Shown here: one piece after another, positions 1 to 7,716 of the stretch
Numbering within the stretch: the first letter of the stretch is position 1
Layout of the letters: each line of letters begins with the position of its first letter
IMG/VR virus record: IMGVR_UViG_3300033998_000442
Span: 1 to 24,507 of that record
Strand: one strand, 5' to 3'
DNA: 24,507 nt
Origin: a virus
Translations under genes and position numbers: made by a program
Notes under the pieces: generated by a model
Told to the model about the DNA's origin: nothing
Database searches by the model: none
The model's input: only the letters and a program-made list of their open reading frames with translations

Positions 1-405
1 CTATTTTTTTGCAATTTTATAAACTTTCCCAGGAATATTTATTACATCCTTTGGCCATCTGTCTTTATGAATTACAATCGGTGGCTCCGTTTCAAGTATT
101 ATTGTATAGTCTAAAGAATCTATATAAACTTTTTCATTATTTAAATTGGTATAGTAGATGTTGTTTATTTCACAAACTGGTGAAACAGAAATTTTTATTA
201 CTTTAATCGGAAACTCATTTAGTATTATTTCAACTAATCTTTGCTTTATAAACCTTCCAGTAAAATTTTCACAGTATTCAGTAGCTACTTTTATAAGGGA
301 AGTAATATAGGCATCTTCATCACTATGTTCTACTCTAAGATGCCCCTTTACTTCTTCAAGAGTTACTATATCAGGTCCTATTTCTTCTATAACTTTAATA
401 TCCAT
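1..405 (-). CDS. phage head-tail connector protein (phiE125 gp8 / gp6-like)
   Basis: The 134-residue protein begins with a helical segment around LEEVKGHLRVEH (residues 16-27), followed by DEDAYITSLIKVA and the TGRF turn. This pattern is typical of the phiE125 gp8 / HK97 gp6-like connectors that form a ring under the portal. It lies directly after the capsid genes, where this family is expected, and its ATG follows the upstream stop codon by 2 nt, so it is probably translationally coupled. The protein is shorter than the roughly 180-190 residues common for phiE125 gp8 proteins. It stops straight after a run of seven A residues (GCA AAA AAA TAG), where a -1 slip would read on past the window edge. 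It may therefore be a short family member, a frameshifted gene or an indel in the homopolymer. The family call is fairly sure; completeness is not. Confidence 0.75.
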   Translation of the reverse strand: MDIKVIEEIGPDIVTLEEVKGHLRVEHSDEDAYITSLIKVATEYCENFTGRFIKQRLVEIILNEFPIKVIKISVSPVCEINNIYYTNLNNEKVYIDSLDYTIILETEPPIVIHKDRWPKDVINIPGKVYKIAKK

Positions 406-407
406 AA

Positions 408-845
408 CTAATCACTGTACCTTGCACCGGTTAAAATAGCAACTATACTTCCTTCTACCGGTGCATCTACTACTTCTACAGCTTTAATTCTAAGATACTT
501 ATATTCAAGTTTTGCAAGGGCCTGTGAATCTACTTCAATAACATAAGTCTTATTTTCCCCTGCAGCTGTTGTAAAACCTGTTGTATCAGCTAAAATATAA
601 TCTGAAAAATCATCTCCCGATAGAGCTTCTTTGTATCTAAATTCAATTGCTGAAGTTTCTGTCCCTATTTCATCACTACATGCTTCAACTGTTATAGTCT
701 GGGTTCCTGTATCTCCAGTACCTGTTGCAATTACAAAGGTTACATGGTTATAATTTGAAAGGTCTACTGGAGTTGTAGTAACTGTTCCTGCAAAGGCATC
801 AACCTTTGGTGGTAAAATCGTATTTATATGAAATGTTCTATTCAT
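408..845 (-). CDS. putative phage structural protein, decoration-like, unknown function
   Basis: The 145-residue protein is rich in Thr, Val, Ala and acidic residues and has alternating beta-type segments throughout. It has no cysteine motif and no predicted signal peptide or membrane span. I do not recognise the family with certainty. It sits between the major capsid protein and the head-tail connector, where many HK97-type phages carry a small capsid-stabilising or decoration protein, so a virion role is inferred from position and composition. The start is supported by a GGAGGG ribosome binding site 8 nt before the ATG. The next gene starts 2 nt after its stop, which indicates one transcript. 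Confidence 0.6.
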   Translation of the reverse strand: MNRTFHINTILPPKVDAFAGTVTTTPVDLSNYNHVTFVIATGTGDTGTQTITVEACSDEIGTETSAIEFRYKEALSGDDFSDYILADTTGFTTAAGENKTYVIEVDSQALAKLEYKYLRIKAVEVVDAPVEGSIVAILTGARYSD

Positions 846-878
846 TATATTCCCTCCAATTTTATAGTTATTAAATTA

Positions 879-901
879 AGGGACAGCTCAAAGCCATCCC
901 T
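879..901 (-). terminator. hairpin after the capsid gene, weak terminator or mRNA-end stabiliser
   Basis: Read on the - strand, AGGGA-T-GGCT, loop TTG, AGCT-G-TCCCT folds into a 10-bp hairpin with two G-U pairs. The following tract (TTAATTTAATAA) is T-rich but interrupted, so full termination is doubtful. It lies in the 80-nt gap just after the capsid stop codon. It may instead set the 3' end of an abundant capsid mRNA by RNA processing. Confidence 0.4.
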
Positions 902-925
902 GTTTGTTAATTTATAAGTTCTCTA

Positions 926-2227
926 TTACCTATCTGCAAGAGCAACAAATGGTGATAATTTACTACTTCCTTTGTAAGGAGTAAGTGGTTTATCCCAAAC
1001 TGGCTGACCATCTACTCTATATATAAATCTAAATACACTTTCATCATATAAAAATCTTACATGGATAGATGAAGCTGCATTAATACCACCTTTATCAATA
1101 AGAAGATATTGACTAAAGTCAGCAAGTATAATATCTCCAAGAGTTCCCAAACTACTACACTGCTCTATTGGAATTACAGGCCTTCCAAACAGTGTGCTGT
1201 AAGGCTTATCAGCTAGACCATTTGCTGGCATATATACTGGAACTCCACCATCTCCTATTGCAAGGGACATTGTATAAAGCTGAGGTTCTACATCCTGATT
1301 AATAAGCCATACTGCATTTTGTCTACTTCTTCCCCACATTCTAGACCACATTTTCACTATATTTTCTACAGTAATTGTTCCTGCAGCTTGGCCTGACTCT
1401 TTAGCCACCTTTACTAGGGCATCTGAATTTAAAATACCAAGGGGCTGACCTGCACCATTTCCTCTTATGATTGCATCATCAATTTTAAATCCAAATTCTT
1501 CGGCAAACCCTTGCATAAGTACTGATTCAAGGGCAGCTGCATCAGTTAAAAGTTCATCAGTTACATAGCAAAGTCCAGTAAGTTTTTTAAGACTTAAATC
1601 CATTACCCTAAATTTAGGTCTAGAACCTACAAACTGATCAGCTTCATTTTCCCAGTAAGTTTGTATCCCACCCCATCTTGAGCCATTAGCCCTACTTGTT
1701 TCATTAATAGCATTAATTTTAAGGCCATTTGAATTGGTACTAAGGGGGATTTTTCTACATTTTGAAGCAATAACCCCCGTATTATAGGCTCTTTTTAAAA
1801 GCTTAGAAACAAAATCCTGCTGAACTAGAAATCCACCATCACTTGGAACACTTTCAGAAAGCCCTGATGCAGCTCTAGTTGTTAGCCTTGAATCTACTCT
1901 TCCATTAGGAGATGCAGCCCTATATACTGCCATCATCTGTTCACCAAAGCTATTAAATCTTTCTTCATTTTGCGGTAAGTTTGAATTTTGTGGCTCATTT
2001 CTTACTGGTTCTGAATCTCTCATATTAAGTTCTGCTTCTAATCTTTGCTGTCTTTCTTCAAACTCAATTTCTGTTTGTCTTTTGTCGATTTCTGCATTTA
2101 AACTTTTCAGTTTTTGTTCTTCTTCATCGGTTAAAGTTCTATTTTCTTTTTCTACTGTTTCTAGAATATTTCTTGCCTCTTTTATAAGCTCTGCTCTTTT
2201 TTGTTTCATTTCAGCTATGTTTTTCAT
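926..2227 (-). CDS. HK97-family major capsid protein
   Basis: This is the 433-residue shell protein of the virion. Residues 1-75 form a charged coiled coil (KQKRAELIKEAR, EEQKLKSLNAEIDKRQ), the scaffold-like delta domain of HK97 gp5-type proteins that the prohead protease normally removes. After a linker, the capsid fold begins near GGFLVQQDF. It continues through the A- and P-domain signatures LTGLCYVTDELLTDA, GNGAGQPLGILNS and ADFSQYLLID. The ATG at 2227 is chosen because a GGAG site lies 10 nt upstream; an in-frame longer start at 2272 adds 15 residues and overlaps the upstream terminator hairpin. The neighbouring protease and portal genes confirm the assignment. A cleavage site somewhere between residues 80 and 115 is expected but cannot be placed by eye. 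Confidence 0.95.
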   Translation of the reverse strand: MKNIAEMKQKRAELIKEARNILETVEKENRTLTDEEEQKLKSLNAEIDKRQTEIEFEERQQRLEAELNMRDSEPVRNEPQNSNLPQNEERFNSFGEQMMAVYRAASPNGRVDSRLTTRAASGLSESVPSDGGFLVQQDFVSKLLKRAYNTGVIASKCRKIPLSTNSNGLKINAINETSRANGSRWGGIQTYWENEADQFVGSRPKFRVMDLSLKKLTGLCYVTDELLTDAAALESVLMQGFAEEFGFKIDDAIIRGNGAGQPLGILNSDALVKVAKESGQAAGTITVENIVKMWSRMWGRSRQNAVWLINQDVEPQLYTMSLAIGDGGVPVYMPANGLADKPYSTLFGRPVIPIEQCSSLGTLGDIILADFSQYLLIDKGGINAASSIHVRFLYDESVFRFIYRVDGQPVWDKPLTPYKGSSKLSPFVALADR

Positions 2228-2261
2228 TAATTGATCACTCCATTTCCTTAATTTTAGGTAT

Positions 2262-2298
2262 AAAAATAGCACTTACTGATTTTTTTCAGATAAGTGCT
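2262..2298 (-). terminator. intrinsic-terminator-like hairpin between protease and capsid genes
   Basis: Immediately after the protease TAA, the - strand reads AGCACTTA, then CTGA, an A-rich loop, TCAG, and TAAGTGCT. This gives an 8-bp plus 4-bp stem, followed by ATTTTTATA. Stem and U-run meet the form of an intrinsic terminator. Because the capsid gene lies only about 35 nt downstream and has no obvious promoter of its own, the hairpin is more likely partly read through, or it acts as an RNA processing point that protects the capsid mRNA. Confidence 0.6.
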
Positions 2299-2928
2299 TT
2301 AAACTTTACTTAAAATTTCAATTTTTCTTTTATATAAATCTAACTTCTCTTTAGCTTTTATAGCTTTTTTCTGTCTTTCTTCCTCTTTATGCTTTTTAAA
2401 GACCTCATCCATGCTTCTGACCCCTACATCTGTTTGAGGATAGGCAGGATAAGTTACTGGTGATACATCAAAAAGCTTTACCTTGTGAAGTTCTCTTACA
2501 TCCATACCATCTTCAAGTCCCCAGCGGTCCGATTCTACAATAAATCCAAAGGACATTTGGGTAATATCTCCTCTATCAATAGATACTAAGAGGTCTCTAG
2601 CCCACTGGGTATCTGGTGGATGAATGATAACTTTAAGTCCCTTTTCATCTTCCTTAAGCTCTAATGTTCCTGATTTATTTCTACCAAGGACATAATCGGG
2701 ATTATGGTTAAATAGGGCCCTTATATCATCCTTTTCTATTGAATCTTTAAATGCTCCTTTTAGTACCCTTTCTTTGTATGGGAAAAATCCACCTAGTGTT
2801 TCACTCCACTCATTAAATACTGCTGCATGACCTTCGATAGTTCTGACTATTTTATCTTCATCTTCGCTATTAGGCTTACTTTGCACCCTTAGCTCCGTCA
2901 TATTTATGGTCCTTCTCTCCATTTCCAT
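2299..2928 (-). CDS. prohead protease, HK97 family (peptidase S78)
   Basis: This 209-residue serine protease matures the prohead by removing the N-terminal arm of the capsid protein. The S78 signatures are clear: a MERRTIN start region, GHAAVFNE at 33-40, the catalytic histidine in FNHNPDYVLGR (H75), the catalytic serine in ITQMSFGF (S126), and the conserved segment ELHKVKLFDVSPVTYPAYPQT (residues 146-166). The C-terminus is a Lys/Glu-rich helix of about 35 residues. The ATG at 2928 is preferred because an AAGGTGG site lies just upstream and the family usually starts MEKR/MERR. An ATG at 2901 with a GAAGG site is an alternative. It overlaps the portal 3' end by 53 nt, which favours coupled translation. 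Confidence 0.93.
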   Translation of the reverse strand: MEMERRTINMTELRVQSKPNSEDEDKIVRTIEGHAAVFNEWSETLGGFFPYKERVLKGAFKDSIEKDDIRALFNHNPDYVLGRNKSGTLELKEDEKGLKVIIHPPDTQWARDLLVSIDRGDITQMSFGFIVESDRWGLEDGMDVRELHKVKLFDVSPVTYPAYPQTDVGVRSMDEVFKKHKEEERQKKAIKAKEKLDLYKRKIEILSKV

Positions 2929-4177
2929 CAATATCACCACCTTCCTTAGAATCATTTTTTGTCTTTGCAAAGGCACCAGCCATGTTAAGGGGAAGCATAT
3001 TTCCATTAATAAGGTATAAATCTCCACCCTTTTCTTCACTAATTGGATTCATATCCTCTAATTCTCTTATATCATTAGCACTGTACCAGCCATTTTGCCT
3101 ACCTATAGCGTATCCTTCCATCCTTGTTTTGAAATCTCCCCTTAAAAGCCCATCTATAGTAAATTTAGCAAAGTACTTCTTCCTCTCACTAGGAGTTAAT
3201 AAACATTTATTAATAGCCTGTTCCCACCTTACAAGCCAAGGTCTTATGGTATGAACTGCAAATTCTATGGATTGGTGCTCTATATTTGAAAAGGTTGCAT
3301 GTTCTAGGTCTCCAATAAGGTGAGGAGGTACTCTGTATATCCTACATATTTCGTTTATCTGAAATTTTCTTGTCTGTAGAAACTGGGCATCCTCTGGTGG
3401 TATTCCTATTTCATGATATTTCATACCTTCTTCTAGTACAGCTACTTTATGGGAATTTCCTACACCTCTGTATACCTCTTCCCACTGTTTTCGAAGCTTT
3501 TCAGGGTCTTTTAGAACTCCTGGATGTTCAAGTATTCCTCCCGGTCTTGCTCCATTTCCAAAGAATCTTGCACCAAATTCTTCAACTGCAAGTGCTAATC
3601 CTACAGCTTCCCTTGCAGCAGATATGGGAGATATTCCAGTAATCCCATTAAAGGAAAGTCCGGGTATATGAAATATTTTCTCCTTTGAATAAATAATCTG
3701 TTTGCCATCAATAAAATATTTATATCTAATTTTCTTAGTTCCTTTATCCCTCTCCACTACCATCTTATCTGGCTGGAGTGGATAAAGCTCTACAATATTA
3801 CCTGCTCCATCTCGTACTATCTCTGCATATGCATTTCCCCAAAGTAAAAGATGGGCCATCATTGTTTCTCTAAATGAAAAGCTAGTCATCTCTTCATTAG
3901 GCAAATCGTGAAGAATATAGTACAGAGGGTGGTTTATAGCCTTTTCTTTCCCTTTAGTTTTTCTAATATATAGAGGTAGTGGTAAGCTTGCAACAGTTTC
4001 TGCAATTACTCTAACACATGCATAAACAGCTGTTGAAGTTATAGCGTTATATTCAGATACGTTTTTTCCAGCATTAGACTCAGATCCAATATCCTCGGAC
4101 ATTAAAAAAGCCTTGATTTTATCATCAAGACTTAAGTTTCTTTTTTCTATTAATTTGGATATGAAGGGTATTTTCAA
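2876..4177 (-). CDS. phage portal protein, HK97 gp3 family, TTG start
   Basis: This 433-residue protein forms the dodecameric ring at one capsid vertex through which DNA enters and leaves. Family hallmarks are AVYACVRVIAETVASLPLPLY near the N-terminus, LLLWGNAYAEIVRD, GITGISPISAAREA, and PPHLIGDLEHATFSNIEHQS with WLVRWEQAINKCLL in the C-terminal half. The start is placed at TTG 4177: a perfect GGAGGTGA ribosome binding site lies 7 nt upstream, whereas an ATG start at 4204 would translate through this site. The C-terminal 30 residues are Lys/Asp/Gly-rich and probably disordered. It lies between the terminase and the protease in the standard head-gene order. Confidence 0.95.
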   Translation of the reverse strand: MKIPFISKLIEKRNLSLDDKIKAFLMSEDIGSESNAGKNVSEYNAITSTAVYACVRVIAETVASLPLPLYIRKTKGKEKAINHPLYYILHDLPNEEMTSFSFRETMMAHLLLWGNAYAEIVRDGAGNIVELYPLQPDKMVVERDKGTKKIRYKYFIDGKQIIYSKEKIFHIPGLSFNGITGISPISAAREAVGLALAVEEFGARFFGNGARPGGILEHPGVLKDPEKLRKQWEEVYRGVGNSHKVAVLEEGMKYHEIGIPPEDAQFLQTRKFQINEICRIYRVPPHLIGDLEHATFSNIEHQSIEFAVHTIRPWLVRWEQAINKCLLTPSERKKYFAKFTIDGLLRGDFKTRMEGYAIGRQNGWYSANDIRELEDMNPISEEKGGDLYLINGNMLPLNMAGAFAKTKNDSKEGGDIDGNGEKDHKYDGAKGAK

Positions 4178-4250
4178 AAAGTCACCTCCTTCGGTTTTGC
4201 GCATAGAAAAATTACTTTAAATAACTTTAATTCCTTCTTTTAATGTATCA

Positions 4251-4559
4251 TTATTTTACCATTTCATTATACTTAGATCTGATTTTTTCAGCAACTTTAT
4301 CATTTCTCATTTCTTCAACTGAATAAAAGGTTTTCAAGGGTAATAATCCTAATATTATTAATCTAACTGATACAGATGTAGGCCAATATGTGAATACATT
4401 TCTCCTTTTTGATAAATGGCTCAAACTGTTTGCAACAGCAATATATCCTCCATCATTTCTTTTTTCAATAGTAACATCTAATTCCTTTACAACATTATCA
4501 ATATACTCTAACATTTCCTTTACATTATTATCCACATTATTAATTTTATATTTTTTCAA
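4251..4559 (-). CDS. hypothetical moron-like protein between terL and portal
   Basis: I do not recognise this protein of about 102 residues. It is Lys/Asn/Val-rich and has an amphipathic N-terminal half (NNVKEMLEYIDNVVKEL), a central GGYIAVANSLSHLSKRR segment, and a short hydrophobic stretch SVSVRLIILGLLPL. That stretch is too short and too isolated to be confident of a membrane span. TTG 4559 is preferred because AGAGGTG lies 5 nt upstream; the ATG at 4574 has no ribosome binding site. A 12-codon ORF (MELLKNRATKKE) ends on that ATG and could couple translation. It has its own extended -10 promoter upstream (4698-4706) and breaks the usual terL-portal adjacency. Both facts fit an acquired cargo gene (moron) that might be expressed in the lysogen. 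Confidence 0.6.
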   Translation of the reverse strand: MKKYKINNVDNNVKEMLEYIDNVVKELDVTIEKRNDGGYIAVANSLSHLSKRRNVFTYWPTSVSVRLIILGLLPLKTFYSVEEMRNDKVAEKIRSKYNEMVK

Positions 4560-4697
4560 TTTTTCACCTCTCATTCTTTTTTAGTTGCCCTGTTCTTTAG
4601 TAATTCCATAACCTCTACAATAATCTTTACTTTATAAAAATGAAAAATATTTTTATTCTTAGCTATATATACTAATCTTACATCGATCTTTTTTATA

Positions 4698-4706
4698 ATT
4701 ATACCA
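4698..4706 (-). promoter_or_regulatory. extended -10 promoter for the 107-codon moron-like gene
   Basis: The - strand reads TTTTGGTATAAT, a perfect TGnTATAAT extended -10 in AT-rich DNA. No good -35 is visible 17 nt upstream, which extended -10 promoters tolerate. The same TTTGGTATAAT core recurs at 7638-7646 before another small unknown gene. It lies in the 158-nt gap after the terL-side stop codon and can only serve the gene at 4251. Confidence 0.45.
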
Positions 4707-4732
4707 AAATATTATCTTTAAAACATTGAATA

Positions 4733-6325
4733 TCATATCAAAATAATCCCTCTTTCATCATACACAGACTCCTTATCCTCATTCCTTATAGCCCTATCAA
4801 GTGCCATAATCATAGCCACTGCACCATCAATTTTTTCAGTTGATTTTTCTTTATCAGGCTTTATATTTCCAGCTGGATCAGTTCTAACATGTATATTATC
4901 CATCATCCACTTCAAAACAGGATGTCCACCATGGGCTATTTTCTTTTCTAAGGTTAGTTTCATAAGTTCTTTAGTTGGTGGTGACATATCTTTATAACCT
5001 TGTCCGAAAGGAACTACTGTAAATCCTAATCCTTCTAAATTTTGCACCATCTGTACTGCTCCCCAACGGTCAAAGGCTATTTCTTTAATGTTGTACTTAG
5101 TACCTAGCTCTTCTATAAACTTTTCAATAAATCCGTAATGTATTACATTCCCTTCAGTAGTTTTTAGAAATCCTTGTTGCTCCCATATATCATAGGGAAC
5201 ATGGTCCCTTCTAACTCTAAGCTTTAAGTTTTCTTCAGGTATCCAAAAATAAGGCAATACATAGTATTTATCATCACCTGGTATTGGTGGAAAAACTAAT
5301 ACAAAAGCTGTTATATCAATACTACTTGAAAGGTCAAGTCCACCATAACACATTCTTCCTTTTAGTTTTTCAGGATTAACTTCGAAGGAGCACTTATCCC
5401 ATACATCCATAGGCATCCAACGTACTGATTGCTTCACCCACTGGTTAAGTCTTAGTTGGCGAAATAAGTTCTCTTCAGCTGGGTTTTGTTTAGCATTTTC
5501 ACAAGCAATAGCCATTTTTTCTTCAGATACTGTTATTCCTAAACTTGGGTTGGCTTTATACCAAACTTCAGGTGATGTCCAGTCATCATCTTCAGCTGCA
5601 GCATAAATTGTAGGATAAAAAGTAGGATCTACTTTTCTTCCTTCTATAATATCAACTGCTTTTTGATGCACCTCAAATCCAATACTGTGTCTATCTATCC
5701 CCGCCGTTGTAATTAAAAAGTTTAGTGGTTGTCTTCTTGCGTCAGCTGCTCCATGTGTCATTACGTTAAACATTTCTCTATCTGCCACATGTAGTTCATC
5801 ATATAAAACAGCATGTGGATTAATCCCGTGTTTTGAGTAAGCTTCACTTGATAATACTTGGTAAAAAGAATTCATTGCTGGATATACAACTCTCTTTTGT
5901 GAAGCTATAATCTTAAGTCTTTTTTGAAGTGCTGGGCATAGTCTAATCATTTCTATAGCTACTTGATATATCAAACTAGCTTGTGCTCTATCAGCAGCAC
6001 AGCTATAAATTTCTGCACCTCTCTCACCATCTGCTGTAAGCATATATAGTGCTATAGCTGCTCCAAGCTCTGTTTTCCCTTGCTTTTTTGGTATTTCTAC
6101 ATATGTTGTTGTAAATTGTCTGTAACCATTTTCTTTTATTATCCCAAATACATTATGAATGATTTTTCTTTGCCATGGAAGTAAAATAAATGGTTTATTA
6201 TACCATTCTCCTTTAGTATGTTTTAAATTTTCTATAAACTTAACTACAAACTCCGCTCTTTCTTTATCATAATGAGATGTAGGCAGCATAAATCTTGTAG
6301 GTTTAAATTGTAATTCTTTTGTCAT
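4733..6325 (-). CDS. terL: terminase large subunit (TerL)
   Basis: This 530-residue motor cuts concatemeric DNA and pumps it into the prohead. The N-terminal ATPase carries a Walker A-like EIPKKQGKTE (77-86), a Walker B VLYDE (173-177) and a coupling motif ITTAG (205-209). The C-terminal RNase H-like nuclease shows its acidic residues in GGLDLSSSID (D331), IAFDRWGA (D419) and KIDGAVAMIMALDRA (D500). This is the Terminase_1 / HK97-like type, often associated with cos packaging. A GGGGTGATG site precedes the ATG. An HNH-AP2 gene separates it from TerS by only 4 nt on this side. All catalytic residues appear intact. Confidence 0.97.
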   Translation of the reverse strand: MTKELQFKPTRFMLPTSHYDKERAEFVVKFIENLKHTKGEWYNKPFILLPWQRKIIHNVFGIIKENGYRQFTTTYVEIPKKQGKTELGAAIALYMLTADGERGAEIYSCAADRAQASLIYQVAIEMIRLCPALQKRLKIIASQKRVVYPAMNSFYQVLSSEAYSKHGINPHAVLYDELHVADREMFNVMTHGAADARRQPLNFLITTAGIDRHSIGFEVHQKAVDIIEGRKVDPTFYPTIYAAAEDDDWTSPEVWYKANPSLGITVSEEKMAIACENAKQNPAEENLFRQLRLNQWVKQSVRWMPMDVWDKCSFEVNPEKLKGRMCYGGLDLSSSIDITAFVLVFPPIPGDDKYYVLPYFWIPEENLKLRVRRDHVPYDIWEQQGFLKTTEGNVIHYGFIEKFIEELGTKYNIKEIAFDRWGAVQMVQNLEGLGFTVVPFGQGYKDMSPPTKELMKLTLEKKIAHGGHPVLKWMMDNIHVRTDPAGNIKPDKEKSTEKIDGAVAMIMALDRAIRNEDKESVYDERGIILI

Positions 6326-6329
6326 GCCA

Positions 6330-6863
6330 TCACCCCGTATTAGTTAGATGTTCATCTGTGAAATTCAAACGTGCAAATCTACCAAATTTCTTAATAGCTT
6401 CTCTATCTCTAGCAATAGCAGCGTCAACAGCATTATCATATAAACCTAAATAATATTTTTTACCATTGTAATGAATATAAGCTTCATATTTACCAGTATT
6501 CTTCATTAAACTAACACCTATAAACCCTGAAGTATTTGTGCTTCTGATATTTTGATTAAACATATTTTGTTGATGGGTACATATTCTTAAATTACACCTT
6601 CGGTTATCTAGTTTATTTCCTGAAATATGGTCTACATCAAACCCTTTAGTATTACCTAGCAGTATTTTGTGCATTGGGGTTGCTTTTCTTTTTACGTTAG
6701 TAGTTACATAACCACGTTTTGATATATACCAAGTATATCTTTTTACTGTTTCATAATCTGAAGCATCAAATAAAAAAACTTCACCTTTTTTTGTGAAGCC
6801 TTCAAAATATAATCCATTATCAAACATTATAAACCTATTGTTAGACATAATTTTTGATTTCAT
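6330..6863 (-). CDS. HNH homing-type endonuclease with C-terminal AP2 DNA-binding domain
   Basis: The 177-residue protein combines an HNH nuclease (about 60-105) with an AP2/ERF-like DNA-binding domain (112-168). In the HNH part, MHKILLG supplies H65, FDVDHISGNKLDN supplies D78-H79, and RRCNLRICTHQQN supplies N91 and H97. The AP2 part has GFIGVSLMKNTGKYEAYI, KKYYLGLYDNAVDAAIARD and LNF. This architecture is common in free-standing phage homing endonucleases. It is wedged between terS and terL, with its ATG overlapping the terS stop (TAATG), a GGGAGG site, and only 4 nt before terL. Precise insertion without harm to either terminase gene fits a selfish endonuclease. A helper role in packaging is possible but less likely, since a separate terminase-type HNH exists at 11310. 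Confidence 0.9.
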   Translation of the reverse strand: MKSKIMSNNRFIMFDNGLYFEGFTKKGEVFLFDASDYETVKRYTWYISKRGYVTTNVKRKATPMHKILLGNTKGFDVDHISGNKLDNRRCNLRICTHQQNMFNQNIRSTNTSGFIGVSLMKNTGKYEAYIHYNGKKYYLGLYDNAVDAAIARDREAIKKFGRFARLNFTDEHLTNTG

Positions 6864-7342
6864 TACAACCTCCCAGCTTTCCTAAGCATTTTCTCCATTG
6901 GATCATCTGTTTGGGTTTTTTCAGTGTTGACTTTTATTCTTGACCTTGCAGCTGGAGTAAGTCCAAACTCAGAACAAAAGTCCTTCATCACTTTAAGATA
7001 AGTCTGGGCTATAGATACCTGTGGTACCTGCTGAATATATCCTGATGGTGTTTTAAAAATAGTGCCATGCTTTGATAAAAACTCCTCAGCTTCCTTCCAT
7101 CTTGCATAGGCTTGGCAATATCCTGCAAATGCTGCTGCATCCACTTTAGTCAGTACTCCTATTTCTTCTAAAGTCTTAGCCATTCGCTTCCATTCTTTTT
7201 TAGCTTCAGGTTCAAGCCATGACGGACACCTTGGTGCCTTCTTCTCTGGCTTGGGTTCATTATTATTAAGAGGCCTTTTTCCTGGATTGCCTTCTAGAAC
7301 CTTTAAAGCTGTAGGTTTTGGTTTTCTACCTCGTGTCGCCAT
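6863..7342 (-). CDS. terS: terminase small subunit, P27 family
   Basis: This 159-residue protein recognises the packaging site and recruits TerL. The P27-family N-terminus is unmistakable: ATRGRKPKPTALKVLEGNPGKR, interrupted here only for length, followed by a Pro/Lys-rich linker and CPSWLEPEAKKEWKRMA. The helical core contains YCQAYARWKEAEEFL and LTPAARSRI. The ATG at 7342 has GGAGGTGA 5 nt upstream; a longer in-frame start at 7363 would place that site inside the gene. Unlike the usual order, it is not next to the terminase-type HNH gene. About 4 kb of accessory genes separate them. Confidence 0.95.
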   Translation of the reverse strand: MATRGRKPKPTALKVLEGNPGKRPLNNNEPKPEKKAPRCPSWLEPEAKKEWKRMAKTLEEIGVLTKVDAAAFAGYCQAYARWKEAEEFLSKHGTIFKTPSGYIQQVPQVSIAQTYLKVMKDFCSEFGLTPAARSRIKVNTEKTQTDDPMEKMLRKAGRL

Positions 7343-7384
7343 GGGTTCACCTCCATTTATCAAAATAGGAAAAGAGCTGATTTC

Positions 7385-7600
7385 TCAGCTCTTACATTTA
7401 TCAATCTCATTTTGTATTTTATCATCATAATCATCCATCATTTGTTCATCCAAACCCCAAAAACATACTAATTCATCTACCATATCCTTTATCCTATCAA
7501 GATCATCAGAAGCTGCTTCAGGCCCTATTATCTTTATTTTCTCTATAGCTGTTATTTCCAATCCCTTTAGTGTTTGTAATATTAATTTTTTTATTTCCAT
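7385..7600 (-). CDS. small acidic helical protein, paralogue of the 7717 gene
   Basis: The 71-residue protein has no recognised family. It is helical and acidic (DDYDDKIQNEIDK). It aligns along its length with the product at 7717: LILQTLKGLEITAIEK against LIRATLEGLIFTAKEK, a Gly-centred turn, then LVCFWGLDEQMMDDYD against LVMFWDLDESLIDEFE. The shared LV-FW-LDE motif and equal spacing show the two genes are diverged tandem duplicates. The ribosome binding site is GGGGGGATG. It has its own extended -10 promoter (7638-7646). It might be a small regulator or inhibitor; this cannot be decided from the sequence. Confidence 0.7.
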   Translation of the reverse strand: MEIKKLILQTLKGLEITAIEKIKIIGPEAASDDLDRIKDMVDELVCFWGLDEQMMDDYDDKIQNEIDKCKS

Positions 7601-7637
7601 ATCATCCCCCCCATAATAGTTTTTTAAATTTTGTTAT

Positions 7638-7646
7638 ATTATACCA
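7638..7646 (-). promoter_or_regulatory. extended -10 promoter upstream of the 7385 gene
   Basis: The - strand reads ATTTGGTATAATATAAC, with a perfect TGnTATAAT core and only a weak -35. It lies in the 116-nt gap between the two paralogous small genes, about 40 nt before the GGGGGGATG ribosome binding site of the 7385 gene. The core matches the promoter at 4698-4706. Confidence 0.45.
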
Positions 7647-7716
7647 AATTTTTATAGTGTTTTCATTATTGTTTTCTAATTCAATTTTTCTCTTCTATTC
7701 TCCTAGTAATCAATTT

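Noticed and set aside
2982-3254. + strand frame opposite the portal gene
   Set aside because: It is a shadow of the portal reading frame, with no ribosome binding site or recognisable domain.
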